This document shows positions 1-6,800 of a stretch of DNA of 20,948 bases, in pieces. The DNA lies in contig JAICTU010000107.1 in NCBI GenBank assembly GCA_025936205.1, forward strand, positions 1-20,948, given 5' to 3'. The stretch is from Polyangiaceae bacterium. GTDB lineage: Bacteria > Myxococcota > Polyangia > Polyangiales > Polyangiaceae. Made by a program: the position numbers and the translations under genes. Below the pieces are notes generated by a model. It had not been told where the DNA came from, searched no databases, and was given only the letters and a program-made list of their open reading frames with translations. Position 1 is the first letter of the stretch. Each line of letters begins with the position of its first letter.

Positions 1-412
1 CTTGCCAGTTGTTGTGGCGGCCGTCCCAGTAGATGACGTCGAGGGTGGTGGGGTCGACGTCGTCGAGGCAGTTGGCGTTGACGGCCACGTAGTCGCCGCC
101 CACCTCGGCGAGGTGGCCGCGGCCGAAGGTGTGGACGCCGCAGTGGGCGCAGAAGTAGCGCTTGGAGATCTTGCCGCCCCATTCGTACTCGCCGAGCGCG
201 TCTTCGCCCGCCAGGGTGCGGAAGGCGCTGGGCTTCACGAGGTAGCTCGTGACGGCGGTCATGGTGCAGATGCTGCAGTTGCAGCGGCTGGCGGGGCCGC
301 GCAGGTCGAGCTCGACCTCGAAGCGCACCCGGCCGCAGTGGCAGCCGCCCTGGCGGCGCTCGGCGCGGGCGGAAGTGTCGTTGTTGGATCCAGAGGTTGC
401 GGGCTCGGTCAT
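1..412 (-). CDS. GFA (CENP-V/GFA-fold) family protein, C-terminus cut by window edge
   Basis: The minus strand is open from an ATG at 412 to the window edge (137 codons seen). The product reads MTEPATSGSNNDTSARAE, then a GGCHCGRVRFEVELD block, RCNCSICTM, and KRYFCAHCGVHTFGRGHL. These are the paired CxC / CxxC / CxxC zinc-binding cysteines of the glutathione-dependent formaldehyde-activating (GFA, formerly DUF636) fold. Most family members have no proven substrate, so an enzymatic role should not be assumed from the name. The stretch GGDYVAVNANCLDDVDPTTL, followed by WDGRHNNW at the edge, fits the usual C-terminal part of the fold, so probably only a few residues are missing. An AAAGGA ribosome-binding site lies 7-8 bases before the ATG, which decides the start. 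It is divergent from the cysteine-rich lipoprotein gene at 558. Confidence 0.87.
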   Translation of the reverse strand, partial: MTEPATSGSNNDTSARAERRQGGCHCGRVRFEVELDLRGPASRCNCSICTMTAVTSYLVKPSAFRTLAGEDALGEYEWGGKISKRYFCAHCGVHTFGRGHLAEVGGDYVAVNANCLDDVDPTTLDVIYWDGRHNNWQ

Positions 413-456
413 GTGCGGTTCCTTTCGTTGGAAGTGGGTCCAGAGTACCGGTCATC

Positions 457-475
457 GAGGACAGTTTCGGTCCTC
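457..475. promoter_or_regulatory. Inverted repeat between the GFA gene and the lipoprotein gene (candidate operator)
   Basis: GAGGAC (457-462) and GTCCTC (470-475) form a perfect 6-bp inverted repeat with a 7-base spacer. It lies in the 145-bp divergent intergenic region (413-557). It could be a repressor or activator site for either gene. The position is suggestive, but 6-bp arms are short for a GC-rich genome. Confidence 0.3.
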
Positions 476-507
476 AATCGCGCCCAGATCGATCCTGAAT
501 CGCCCGG

Positions 508-538
508 CTCCCACCCCGGCACTTTCATGGGGTGGGAG
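508..538 (+). promoter_or_regulatory. Ten-bp perfect hairpin in the leader of the cysteine-rich lipoprotein gene
   Basis: CTCCCACCCC (508-517) pairs perfectly with GGGGTGGGAG (529-538) around an 11-base loop. It lies 19 bases before the proposed GTG start at 558. The 3' arm holds the only Shine-Dalgarno-like purine run (GGGAGGG, 534-540), so the structure could hide a ribosome-binding site or act as a 5'-UTR element. No plus-strand gene ends before it, so an ordinary terminator role is unlikely. No U-run follows. Confidence 0.45.
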
Positions 539-557
539 GGCTGCCGTAACCGAGCTC

Positions 558-2318
558 GTGATTTGGACTCTGCGCGCTCGTGGGGCGTCGAAACTCGGCG
601 TCGGGCTCGTCTTCTCGTGCCTGGTCGCCTGCGCGGGTATCCTCGGCATCGAGGATCGCTCGCAGGACACGGCGGCGAACTATCCGATCGATGGCTACCA
701 GGGCTGCCGGGAAGGCGACTGTACGCGCTGCCTCGCCGTGCACCTCGCGGCGTGTGAAGCTCAGGCTACCTGCAGCGATGTCTCCGGCAAGGGCGAGTGC
801 GCCGCCTGTGTGTGCGAGAACTGTCTCGATCCGCTGGCGGCGTGCCAGCAGGACGAGGGCTGCACGGCGATCTGGGAGTGTCTGCGCGATTCGCGCTGTG
901 ACCTGTCGGAGCGCGCGCAAGCCAGTTGCACGCAGAGCTGTGGCCCAGTGATCCAGGCCAACGGCGGCGTCAACGGCCCCTCGTTCCGCGCGGCCGCAGA
1001 GATTCGCACCTGCGCGACCAGCTCGGCTTGCTTGAGCTGCCTCGCGCCGCAAGTCACGCAGTCCTCGCTCAGTTGCACGCAGCAGAATGGCTGTCAGGAT
1101 TGCGCGGACTGTTTCAATCAGTGCCTGTGCTCGGGGGAGAAGTTCGGCGCCTGCAAGGACTTGTGCAAAGATCAGGGGACAGCGCCGGCCGCTGCCTGCA
1201 GTGATGCCGATCAGTGCGCGGGTTGCACGACGTGCTTGCACACCTGTTCCTGCAACGGCGGCAGCTACGGCGAGTGCGTCGACCGCTGCTCCACGACACC
1301 GCCCGTCGACAACCCTCCGCCCGTTCTGCCCGCCGGTTGCAGCACCGCCGATAGCTGCATGGGCTGCAAGGATTGCGTGTCGCGCTGTGAGTGTAGCACT
1401 GGCGGTGACGAGGCCGAATGCACGAGCAGCTGCACGCCGCCGTCGGGCAACGTATGCATCGAGGATCCGCGCGGCGCGGCCTCGTCGTGTGATGCCTGTG
1501 AAAGTAGTCTCGCCCAATGCACGTGCAACGGCGACCCGATCGAGTCCTGCTGGCGGCAGCTAGGGATGCATGACTGCAAAGACGTGCCCGATAGCTACGG
1601 CTGCCTGGGCGGCTGTAGCGCTTCCGATCCGGGGTGCTTCGAGGGCTGGTATGGCAGCTGCGAGAGCCAGCCAGACGCTTGCGAGTCGTGCGCCTGTCAG
1701 GCCTGCACCGGCGAGCTGGGCACCTGCAAGGACCCGGCCAATGCGGGTTGCATGGACATGTTTCAGTGCATGCGCTCCACGAACTGTCAGGGCAATGGCT
1801 GCCTGGAGCGCTGCCGCGAGAGCGGGACCACGCCGGAATCGTTCGCCAGTGCCGAGGCGCTCTGGGCCTGCTATCAGGGCAGCGGCTGCGGCACGAGCTG
1901 TGCCGCGAGTCATGTGCCGCAAACCACCATCGACTGCCCGACGACGCAGGGCAGCACGACGTGCAGCGGCTATGTCGGCATCGGAGCCAGCTTCCCCGCC
2001 TGCTGCCCGAGCGTGATCATCTATCCGCTGCTCGACCCAGGCTCGACGACGACCGGCGGTGACGACAACCCCTGCGGGCTCGACCTCACCAGCCAGTACC
2101 CGAACGCGCGCATCTGCGAGCCGCTCGCACAGGCGGACCCGCCGCGCGGCGGGGAGACCTGCCCCGATCGGATCGTCGCGGAGCCGCCCTACAACGGCGC
2201 GCTCCTGACGGGCTGCTGCCGCGGCGCGGACAACACCTGCGGCTACTACGATGACATCACCAAGCTGGGCTGCCTGAGCGCCGGTGTGTTCGGCGACACC
2301 ATCCAAGCCTGCCCCTGA
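558..2318 (+). CDS. Secreted lipoprotein with about 80 cysteines and internal cysteine-rich repeats
   Basis: I do not recognise a named family. The open frame extends upstream to 249, but that part runs antisense through the GFA gene. I therefore place the start at GTG 558 (586 aa), which gives a clean lipoprotein signal: MIWTLRARG, a hydrophobic stretch, and lipobox LVAC at residues 22-25. The mature protein is about 14% cysteine, spaced CxxC and CxxxC almost throughout. Three consecutive 31-32-residue units share the pattern C-x5-C-x2-C-x2-C-x3-C-x-C-x8/9-C-x3-C. The C-terminal third (about residues 460-586) has fewer cysteines and two CC pairs (PACCPS, TGCCRG). The pattern predicts a disulfide-stabilised surface or periplasmic protein. 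No catalytic motif is visible. The gene converges on the next one across a strong hairpin. Confidence 0.75.
   Translation: MIWTLRARGASKLGVGLVFSCLVACAGILGIEDRSQDTAANYPIDGYQGCREGDCTRCLAVHLAACEAQATCSDVSGKGECAACVCENCLDPLAACQQDEGCTAIWECLRDSRCDLSERAQASCTQSCGPVIQANGGVNGPSFRAAAEIRTCATSSACLSCLAPQVTQSSLSCTQQNGCQDCADCFNQCLCSGEKFGACKDLCKDQGTAPAAACSDADQCAGCTTCLHTCSCNGGSYGECVDRCSTTPPVDNPPPVLPAGCSTADSCMGCKDCVSRCECSTGGDEAECTSSCTPPSGNVCIEDPRGAASSCDACESSLAQCTCNGDPIESCWRQLGMHDCKDVPDSYGCLGGCSASDPGCFEGWYGSCESQPDACESCACQACTGELGTCKDPANAGCMDMFQCMRSTNCQGNGCLERCRESGTTPESFASAEALWACYQGSGCGTSCAASHVPQTTIDCPTTQGSTTCSGYVGIGASFPACCPSVIIYPLLDPGSTTTGGDDNPCGLDLTSQYPNARICEPLAQADPPRGGETCPDRIVAEPPYNGALLTGCCRGADNTCGYYDDITKLGCLSAGVFGDTIQACP
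1074..1433 (+). repeat. Three tandem cysteine-rich coding repeats (about 31 codons each)
   Basis: Units run 1074-1166 (31 codons), 1197-1289 (31 codons) and 1338-1433 (32 codons), separated by short Pro/Ala/Thr spacers. Aligned cores are NGCQDCADCFNQCLC, DQCAGCTTCLHTCSC and DSCMGCKDCVSRCEC. Each is followed by G-x-x-x-x-(G/A)-(A/E)-C-x-x-x-C. All eight cysteines keep their place while most other residues differ, so these are old duplications under selection for the cysteine framework, not recent copies. Confidence 0.8.
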
Positions 2319-2325
2319 GGACGGC

Positions 2326-2357
2326 AGCCTCCGCCCGCGCCAGCGCGAGCGGAGGCT
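2326..2357. terminator. Hairpin between convergent genes, probable bidirectional terminator
   Basis: AGCCTCCGC (2326-2334) pairs perfectly with GCGGAGGCT (2349-2357). An inner CGCG/CGCG stem (2336-2339 with 2344-2347) continues the structure. It starts 8 bases after the stop of the gene ending at 2318 and lies 10 bases beyond the stop of the minus-strand gene ending at 2367, so it can serve both. No U-tract flanks it. Confidence 0.55.
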
Positions 2358-2366
2358 CCTGGAGTC

Positions 2367-3329
2367 TCAGTGCAGGATCACCTTCAAGCAGCAACCCATC
2401 GAGCAGAACTCGGTCATCTCCGTGCAAGGATGATCGGGGTCGCAAGCCGTCCCGCCTTCACACGTGGTTGCCGGCGGGTCGGTGGCGGGGGGATCGCTTG
2501 CCGGAGGGTCCGTGGCCGGAGGGTCCGTGGCCGGCGGGTCCGTGGCCGGCGGCGGATCGGTATGGCAGTGCTCCGGCAGGTCCGCCTCGGTCTTGCCGGG
2601 GCAGAGCTCGCACTCGCCGCACTCGTTGCCGCAGGCCGTGCTCTTCACGCAGACCGGACAGGCGCTCTCGTCCCCGATCTTCTCCAGTGAGCAGCTGTCC
2701 TTCAGCATCACGTCGACGCTGCCGCCACCGGGCAGCTTCACGCTGCAGCAGCCGAAGCAGTCGCAGCCGTTGGGCGTGCGGGGTTGGCAGTTGTTGCGGC
2801 AGGTCTCGGTCACGGCGCAGGCCGCGTCGTCCTGGCTCAGCTCTCCCGTGAGACAGCCCGTCGGATATCGGCAGCGATCGTCGCCGGCGCCCGAGTTGCC
2901 GTCGAAGAAGCAGTCCTGCCACTTCGGGTCGCGGTTGTCACCGGGGATGCCCGTGGCAAAGGAGCTCTCGTCGTCGTCGATGGCGCCGGTGCACTCGCCG
3001 TCAAAGCCGTCGATCTTGCCGTCGCCGTCGTCGTCGATACCGTTGTTGCACGCACAGGCATGGCCGCCGCAGAGCAGCTTGCCCGTGGGCGTCATCGAGA
3101 CCGAGGGCGGCAAAGAAGACGACCCGCCCGGGGAAGAATTCGAGGCACCCGCGTCGGCGCTATTTCCGGGCTTGCCCGCCGGGAACTTCTGCTGCGCTCC
3201 CTGGCCGAGCGCTGCTTCGTTGCTGGCCGCGTCTACGTCGTCGAACTTCAGATTGTCCGACTCACACGCCGCAAACAGCGCGAGCCCGAAGGCACAGAGT
3301 CCGAGCGTTGCAAATTGATACTTTCGCAT
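2367..3329 (-). CDS. Cysteine-rich lipoprotein with DGDG motif and TPNGCDCFGCC signature (paralog of the gene at 3483)
   Basis: 320 aa, ATG at 3329 preceded by a strong GAGGTGA ribosome-binding site six bases away. The signal peptide ends in lipobox FAAC (C22). A low-complexity Ala/Gly/Ser/Pro linker spans about 30-82. Then come CNNGIDDDGDGKIDGFDGEC (residues 94-113, resembling Asp-rich calcium loops of thrombospondin-3/dockerin type), CFFDGNSGAGDD (140-151), TPNGCDCFGCC (185-195) and ECELCPGK (239-246). A six-unit DPPAT repeat (about 258-289) and a short CDPDHPC...GCC tail follow. The protein at 3483-4406 has the same blocks in the same order, so the two are paralogs, transcribed divergently. 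The family is not one I can name. A cell-surface, calcium-stabilised, disulfide-rich protein is the reasonable inference; no enzymatic motif is seen. Confidence 0.82.
   Translation of the reverse strand: MRKYQFATLGLCAFGLALFAACESDNLKFDDVDAASNEAALGQGAQQKFPAGKPGNSADAGASNSSPGGSSSLPPSVSMTPTGKLLCGGHACACNNGIDDDGDGKIDGFDGECTGAIDDDESSFATGIPGDNRDPKWQDCFFDGNSGAGDDRCRYPTGCLTGELSQDDAACAVTETCRNNCQPRTPNGCDCFGCCSVKLPGGGSVDVMLKDSCSLEKIGDESACPVCVKSTACGNECGECELCPGKTEADLPEHCHTDPPPATDPPATDPPATDPPASDPPATDPPATTCEGGTACDPDHPCTEMTEFCSMGCCLKVILH
2467..2556 (-). repeat. 15-bp coding minisatellite encoding DPPAT pentapeptides
   Basis: Six 15-bp units (plus-strand consensus GTGGCCGGMGGGTCC) run without gaps from 2467 to 2556, inside the lipoprotein gene. 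They encode Asp-Pro-Pro-Ala-Thr/Ser repeats that separate the ECELC domain from the C-terminal cysteine cluster. The middle units are nearly identical, so copy number could vary by slippage. The unit length keeps the frame. The paralog at 3483 lacks this repeat. Confidence 0.85.
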
Positions 3330-3482
3330 GTGGATTCACCTCGGCGGTTACCCACGTTGAGTAGCCCTGTCGCGCCAGCTTTTATGAAGGGCTCGGCTTT
3401 TTCCACGAGCGTGCCGTAACGAAGCACAACGGCCCCGTCGTGACGCGCGGCGCCAGGAATCGGTCATACTCGAAAGAACTCG
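3330..3482. promoter_or_regulatory. Divergent intergenic region between the two lipoprotein paralogs
   Basis: This 153-bp region must hold the promoters of both paralogs (minus-strand start 3329, plus-strand start 3483). It is less GC-biased than the flanks and includes short T-runs (GCTTTTATG, GGCTTTTTCC). I can assign no clear -35/-10 pair or long inverted repeat. The only clear element is the GAGGTGA ribosome-binding site of the minus-strand gene (3336-3342). Confidence 0.4.
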
Positions 3483-4406
3483 ATGTTCCGCTCCGCTCAC
3501 TGGCGCGCAGGGGTGTTGCTCTGGACTCTGTGCTGCGGCTGCCGAGAAGACGTGCTGATCGGTGAAAACTTCGGCGGCTCCGGCTCGATCGTGGTGCCGA
3601 GTGGGGGCGGCGGGGGCACATCGGGGACGGGCGGAGACGGCGTCTTCCCCGTTGACCCAGTCGGCGGTGATGCGGGCCCCAGCACCGTTGTCACTCCTTC
3701 CGGCCCTTGCGTCCCCGTCTCTTGCGGCGGCACTCCCAAGCAGTGCGGCGACTGCCAGGACAACGACGGCGACGGCCGCATCGATGCCGCGGACCCGGAG
3801 TGTCTGGGGCCGTGCGACGATAGCGAACGCGAGCTCTTCACCGACATCAGCGTGCGCGTGAACGGTTCGTGCCGCTCGGACTGCTACTTTGATCTCAACT
3901 CGGGCTCCGGCGACGACGGCTGCAACTGGTCGTTTCGCTGCGATCCGCTCGCCACTGCGCCGCTGTACTCGCCCACCGGCCTTGCCATGTGCGAGTACGA
4001 TCCGTCGCTCGCGACGTGCCAGATGGATCCGGCGCGCGCCCGGGCCTGTGAAGCCGGCTGCTTGCCGCTCACGCCCAATGGCTGTGACTGCTTCGGTTGC
4101 TGCGAGCTGCCCGCGCAGAGCGGGAACTACATCTGGCTCGGCTCGGAGAATCAGCAAAACCACTGCGAGCTGGAGAGCAGCGCGGATCCGACGAAGTGCC
4201 GGCCCTGCACGCCCGTGCCGAGCTGTCAGAACGACTGCAAGGAGTGCGAGCTGTGCGTGGGCAAGCCCGCGCTGCCGGCGAGCTGCGGAAGCTCGGCGCG
4301 GCCCGCCTGCGCGGACGGCGTGAAATCCTGCGATCCGAGCGACCGCAGCGCCTGCGGCGATCTCGCCTACTGCATCACCGGTTGCTGCGTGCCGTTGCCG
4401 CGATGA
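3483..4406 (+). CDS. Cysteine-rich lipoprotein-like paralog with DGDG motif and TPNGCDCFGCC signature
   Basis: 307 aa from ATG 3483 (weak GAAAGAA purine run upstream). The N-terminus MFRSAHWRAGVLLWTLCCGC is a secretion signal with a cysteine cluster at 17-20. The exact lipidated cysteine is unclear because the lipobox is not canonical. A Gly/Ser/Thr linker covers about 31-75. Conserved blocks follow: CQDNDGDGRIDAADPEC (91-107), CYFDLNSGSGDDGC (134-147), TPNGCDCFGCC (197-207), C-x-N-DCKECELCVGK (248-261) and CDPSDRSACGDLAYC...GCC (283-302). Order and spacing match the divergent gene at 2367-3329. One difference is an inserted, Tyr/Trp-containing segment around 208-230. The stop overlaps the start of the next gene (ATGA), implying translational coupling with the barrel-like protein. 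Function unknown; surface exposure is inferred. Confidence 0.82.
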   Translation: MFRSAHWRAGVLLWTLCCGCREDVLIGENFGGSGSIVVPSGGGGGTSGTGGDGVFPVDPVGGDAGPSTVVTPSGPCVPVSCGGTPKQCGDCQDNDGDGRIDAADPECLGPCDDSERELFTDISVRVNGSCRSDCYFDLNSGSGDDGCNWSFRCDPLATAPLYSPTGLAMCEYDPSLATCQMDPARARACEAGCLPLTPNGCDCFGCCELPAQSGNYIWLGSENQQNHCELESSADPTKCRPCTPVPSCQNDCKECELCVGKPALPASCGSSARPACADGVKSCDPSDRSACGDLAYCITGCCVPLPR

Positions 4407-5440
4407 GGAAGAGCGCTCGCCAGAGAGCTCGTTGGGCAGCGTGTTGCGTGCTGGTCACCGGGCTCGCGGCGAGTGCATCCGTCGCCGCGCAGACCGAAGC
4501 AGAACCCGCGCCGGCACTCCTGACGCTCGACTATCCGCGCGGCGCCGGCGCCGCGCAGTGCCTCGCTCCGGCGGCGCTCACCCGCGCCGTCGAGCAACGT
4601 CTCGGGCGCAGCGTCTTTGTCCCGGCGCAGCAGGCAGAGCTGCATGCGCGGGTGCGCGCTCGACGCGGCGCGCGCGGCTTTCGCATCGACGTGGAGCTGT
4701 TCGATCGCGCGGGCCACTCGCTGGGCAGGCGCCATCTGGGCACGCGCGCGCGGCACTGTTCTGCCCTCGATGACTCGCTGGCGCTGGTGCTCTCGCTAGC
4801 GGCGGACGTGGCCGTGGCGCCGGAGCCCGACGCGGCGCCAGCGGCTGCACCGGTCGAGCTCCCCGCCCCGCCGCCGCCCGTGGCGCTGGAGACTCCGATC
4901 GAGGTGCCCGCCAGCAGCTCTGCGCCGCGCGCGGGCTGGGAGCTCGCGCCGTCGCTCGGAGTGCTCGTTGCGGGCGGGCTCTTGCCCGGCTTGGGCCTGG
5001 GCGGCGCGTTCGAGCTCGAGCTGCGCCCACCCGCATTCTGGTCGCTGTGGCTGCGCGCCACGCTGTGGCAGCCGCACCGCATCGGCGCCGCGCAAGGCGT
5101 CGAGCTGTCCGCACAGACACTGGAGCTCGGTGTGTGCCCCTGGCGGTTCGAGCTCGCAGGGGTCGAATCGCGGCTGTGCGCAGAGCAATTGATCGGCCGC
5201 GCGGCGATGCAGGGCTTCGGCTTCGATCGCGATCAGTCGGGGTCGGGGGCCAGCTTCGGGCTGGGCGCGACGGAGTCCCTCCGCCAGCACTTCGGCGACT
5301 GGTTCATTTCGGTCTCCGGCTCGCTGTTAGCTCCATTGATCCAGCGCCGTTACTTCTACGTGGATGGCGGGGACATCGTCCTACATGACCCGGCACCGGT
5401 CTGGGCCTTCGGCAGTCTCTCGTTCGGTCTGGAACTCTGA
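4403..5440 (+). CDS. Secreted protein with N-terminal soluble domain and beta-barrel-like C-terminal half
   Basis: 345 aa. The frame is open upstream to 4097, but the start is best placed at ATG 4403. That start overlaps the preceding stop by four bases and gives a signal peptide (MRKSARQRAR, hydrophobic core, ASASVAAQ). Residues about 40-135 form a small domain with two cysteines (C53, C119). A Pro/Ala-rich linker (about 138-175) leads to a C-terminal half of alternating hydrophobic/Gly strands (GWELAPSLGVLVAGGLLPGLGLGG, FWSLWLRATLW and similar), ending FGSLSFGLEL. This layout is common among poorly characterised myxobacterial proteins near sigma factors; an outer-membrane barrel tethered to a periplasmic domain is my inference. 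Coupling to the cysteine-rich lipoprotein suggests that the two act together. Confidence 0.72.
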   Translation: MRKSARQRARWAACCVLVTGLAASASVAAQTEAEPAPALLTLDYPRGAGAAQCLAPAALTRAVEQRLGRSVFVPAQQAELHARVRARRGARGFRIDVELFDRAGHSLGRRHLGTRARHCSALDDSLALVLSLAADVAVAPEPDAAPAAAPVELPAPPPPVALETPIEVPASSSAPRAGWELAPSLGVLVAGGLLPGLGLGGAFELELRPPAFWSLWLRATLWQPHRIGAAQGVELSAQTLELGVCPWRFELAGVESRLCAEQLIGRAAMQGFGFDRDQSGSGASFGLGATESLRQHFGDWFISVSGSLLAPLIQRRYFYVDGGDIVLHDPAPVWAFGSLSFGLEL

Positions 5441-5473
5441 GGCGCCGCCGATTCTCCCTGCGCCGCGTTTTTT
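5441..5473 (+). terminator. Probable rho-independent terminator after the barrel-like gene
   Basis: Immediately after the stop, GGCGC (5441-5445) can pair with GCGCC (5460-5464) across a 14-base loop. GCG and a run of six T (5468-5473) follow. A second run of seven T lies at 5486-5492. The stem is short, but the T-run in such GC-rich DNA supports termination here, separating this unit from the sigma-factor operon. Confidence 0.45.
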
Positions 5474-5497
5474 CTGCCGCGCTGGTTTTTTTGCGCA

Positions 5498-5512
5498 CGC
5501 GTTCATAACGCG
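5498..5512. promoter_or_regulatory. Perfect inverted repeat upstream of the ECF sigma gene
   Basis: CGCGTT-CAT-AACGCG is a perfect 6-bp inverted repeat with a 3-base spacer, 36 bases before the GTG start of the sigma gene. It sits where an operator or promoter element of the operon would be expected. I see no recognisable ECF-type -35 (GGAAC-like) in the gap. Confidence 0.3.
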
Positions 5513-5548
5513 GCTCAGCCTGGGCTACCTACTCCACGAAGGCCCGGC

Positions 5549-6091
5549 GTGACGCTCGCCCTGAAACGACCCGTGCCTGCCTCAGGCTCGGACTTTGCTG
5601 CGGTTTTTTCGGAACATGCCCCGTTTGTCCTACGTGTGCTCCGCCATCTGGGCGTACCTGCTGCCGATCTTCAGGATCAGGCACAGGAGGTCTTCGTCGC
5701 CGTCTTCCGTGGCCTCGAGGGGTTCGAAGGTCGCTCGGCGCTGCGCACCTGGGTCTATGGCATCTGCGTGCGCGTTGCCTCCAACTACCGGCGGCGCGCC
5801 TACGTCCGGCGCGAACGCAGCGTCTCGGAGCCGCCCGAGCAGGCGCAGGAGCCCGATCAAGCGCGCGCTCTGGAGGAGGGCATGGGCTGGCCGGCGCTGC
5901 GCCGCCTGCTCGACACGCTCGACGCCGACAAGCGTGACGTCTTCGTCTTGTACGAGCTCGAAGAGCTGCCCATGCGCGAGGTCGCAGAGGCCTGCGGCTG
6001 CCCGCTGCAGACGGCGTACTCGCGGCTGCACGCCGCGCGCCGCATCCTCCTCGAAAAATACCGCGAGCAGGAGCTGAAGGATGAACGCTGA
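5549..6091 (+). CDS. ECF-type RNA polymerase sigma-70 factor
   Basis: 180 aa, GTG start at 5549 with GAAGG (5538-5542) six bases upstream. Region 2 covers about 18-85: DLQDQAQEVFVAVFRGLEGF, then RTWVYGICVRVASNYRRR, the helix that contacts the -10 element. Region 4 covers about 116-172: LPMREVAEACGCPLQTAYSRL, then HAARRILLE, the helix-turn-helix that reads the -35 element. There is no region 3, as usual for ECF factors. It should direct RNA polymerase to a small regulon, probably including its own operon. The stop overlaps the next gene's start by 11 bases, so sigma factor and partner are translationally coupled. Confidence 0.95.
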   Translation: MTLALKRPVPASGSDFAAVFSEHAPFVLRVLRHLGVPAADLQDQAQEVFVAVFRGLEGFEGRSALRTWVYGICVRVASNYRRRAYVRRERSVSEPPEQAQEPDQARALEEGMGWPALRRLLDTLDADKRDVFVLYELEELPMREVAEACGCPLQTAYSRLHAARRILLEKYREQELKDER

Positions 6092-6800
6092 TCCCCGGCT
6101 GCCGCGCTGGAGCGAAGAAGGCTCCGAGGTGCCCCGCGAGCTGCGTCAGATGTTGCGATCGAGCCGCGAGCAACTGGGTACCGGTGAAGAGATCGCGCAG
6201 CTGTCGCGCGCGCTGGCCCAGCACATCGGGCCCGCCGCGGGCCTGGGTAGCACGACGATCGCCGCGGCGAGCACGAGCTGGCTCGCGCTCGTACGCTGGC
6301 CCGCCTGGCTCGCGGCAGGCAGCGCCGGCGCCGTGCTGGTCTGGTACGCGGCGAGCGGAGCGCCGCCTGCTCCTCAGGCCACACCCGCGCCCGTCGCTGC
6401 ACCAGTGCAACTGGTAGAGCCTCGCACGGAGCCGTTGCCGGCGGACCCTGCGCCGGCTCCGGCCGCGATCGAGCCGGCGATCGACACCCCGCCCCGGGGC
6501 AAGGTCCAAGCACGCTCCCTGGTGCGCAGCACCATGCCGAGCACCCGTGAGTCCGCTTTGCTCCAGCGTGCGCAGAGCGCGCTCGCCAGCGATCCTGCCC
6601 GAGCGCTGGCCTTGACCGAGCAGCATCGCCACAGCTTCCCTGCCGGCGCACTGCGCGAGGAGCGCGAAGCGATCGCGATCCAGGCTCTGCGCGGCCTCGG
6701 ACGTGAGCCCGAAGCGCGCGCGCGGGCGGCCCGCTTCGAGACGAAATATCCGAACTCCGTGCATCGCTCCCGAGTCCAGGCTACTCCTGCTCAGCAGTGA
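6081..6800 (+). CDS. Membrane-anchored helical-repeat protein in the anti-sigma position
   Basis: 239 aa. A charged N-terminal segment (1-66) contains EVPRELRQMLRSSREQLGT. A single transmembrane helix follows at about 72-90 (WPAWLAAGSAGAVLVWYAA). A Pro/Ala linker (92-140) leads to a C-terminal helical domain (150-228) with ESALLQRAQSAL, DPARALALTEQH, FPAGALREEREAIAIQALRG and PEARARAARFETKYP. This resembles the TPR-like tail seen in many proteins encoded after myxobacterial ECF factors. It lacks the zinc-binding HxxxCxxC motif of ZAS anti-sigma factors. The position, topology and 11-bp overlap with the sigma gene make a sigma-binding or signal-sensing role likely, but this is inferred. The stop overlaps the next gene's GTG. 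Confidence 0.78.
   Translation: MNADPRLPRWSEEGSEVPRELRQMLRSSREQLGTGEEIAQLSRALAQHIGPAAGLGSTTIAAASTSWLALVRWPAWLAAGSAGAVLVWYAASGAPPAPQATPAPVAAPVQLVEPRTEPLPADPAPAPAAIEPAIDTPPRGKVQARSLVRSTMPSTRESALLQRAQSALASDPARALALTEQHRHSFPAGALREEREAIAIQALRGLGREPEARARAARFETKYPNSVHRSRVQATPAQQ

Noticed and set aside
249..557. N-terminal extension of the cysteine-rich lipoprotein up to 249
   Set aside because: It would run antisense through the GFA gene and bury the lipoprotein signal more than 100 residues inside the protein.
525..1517. Minus-strand 330-codon open frame opposite the cysteine-rich lipoprotein
   Set aside because: Arg/Ala-rich with no signal or motif. The opposite frame has a lipobox and regularly spaced cysteines.
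2467..2556. Regular 15-bp repeats as a possible CRISPR array
   Set aside because: Units are contiguous without spacers, too short, and in frame with a Pro-rich coding repeat.
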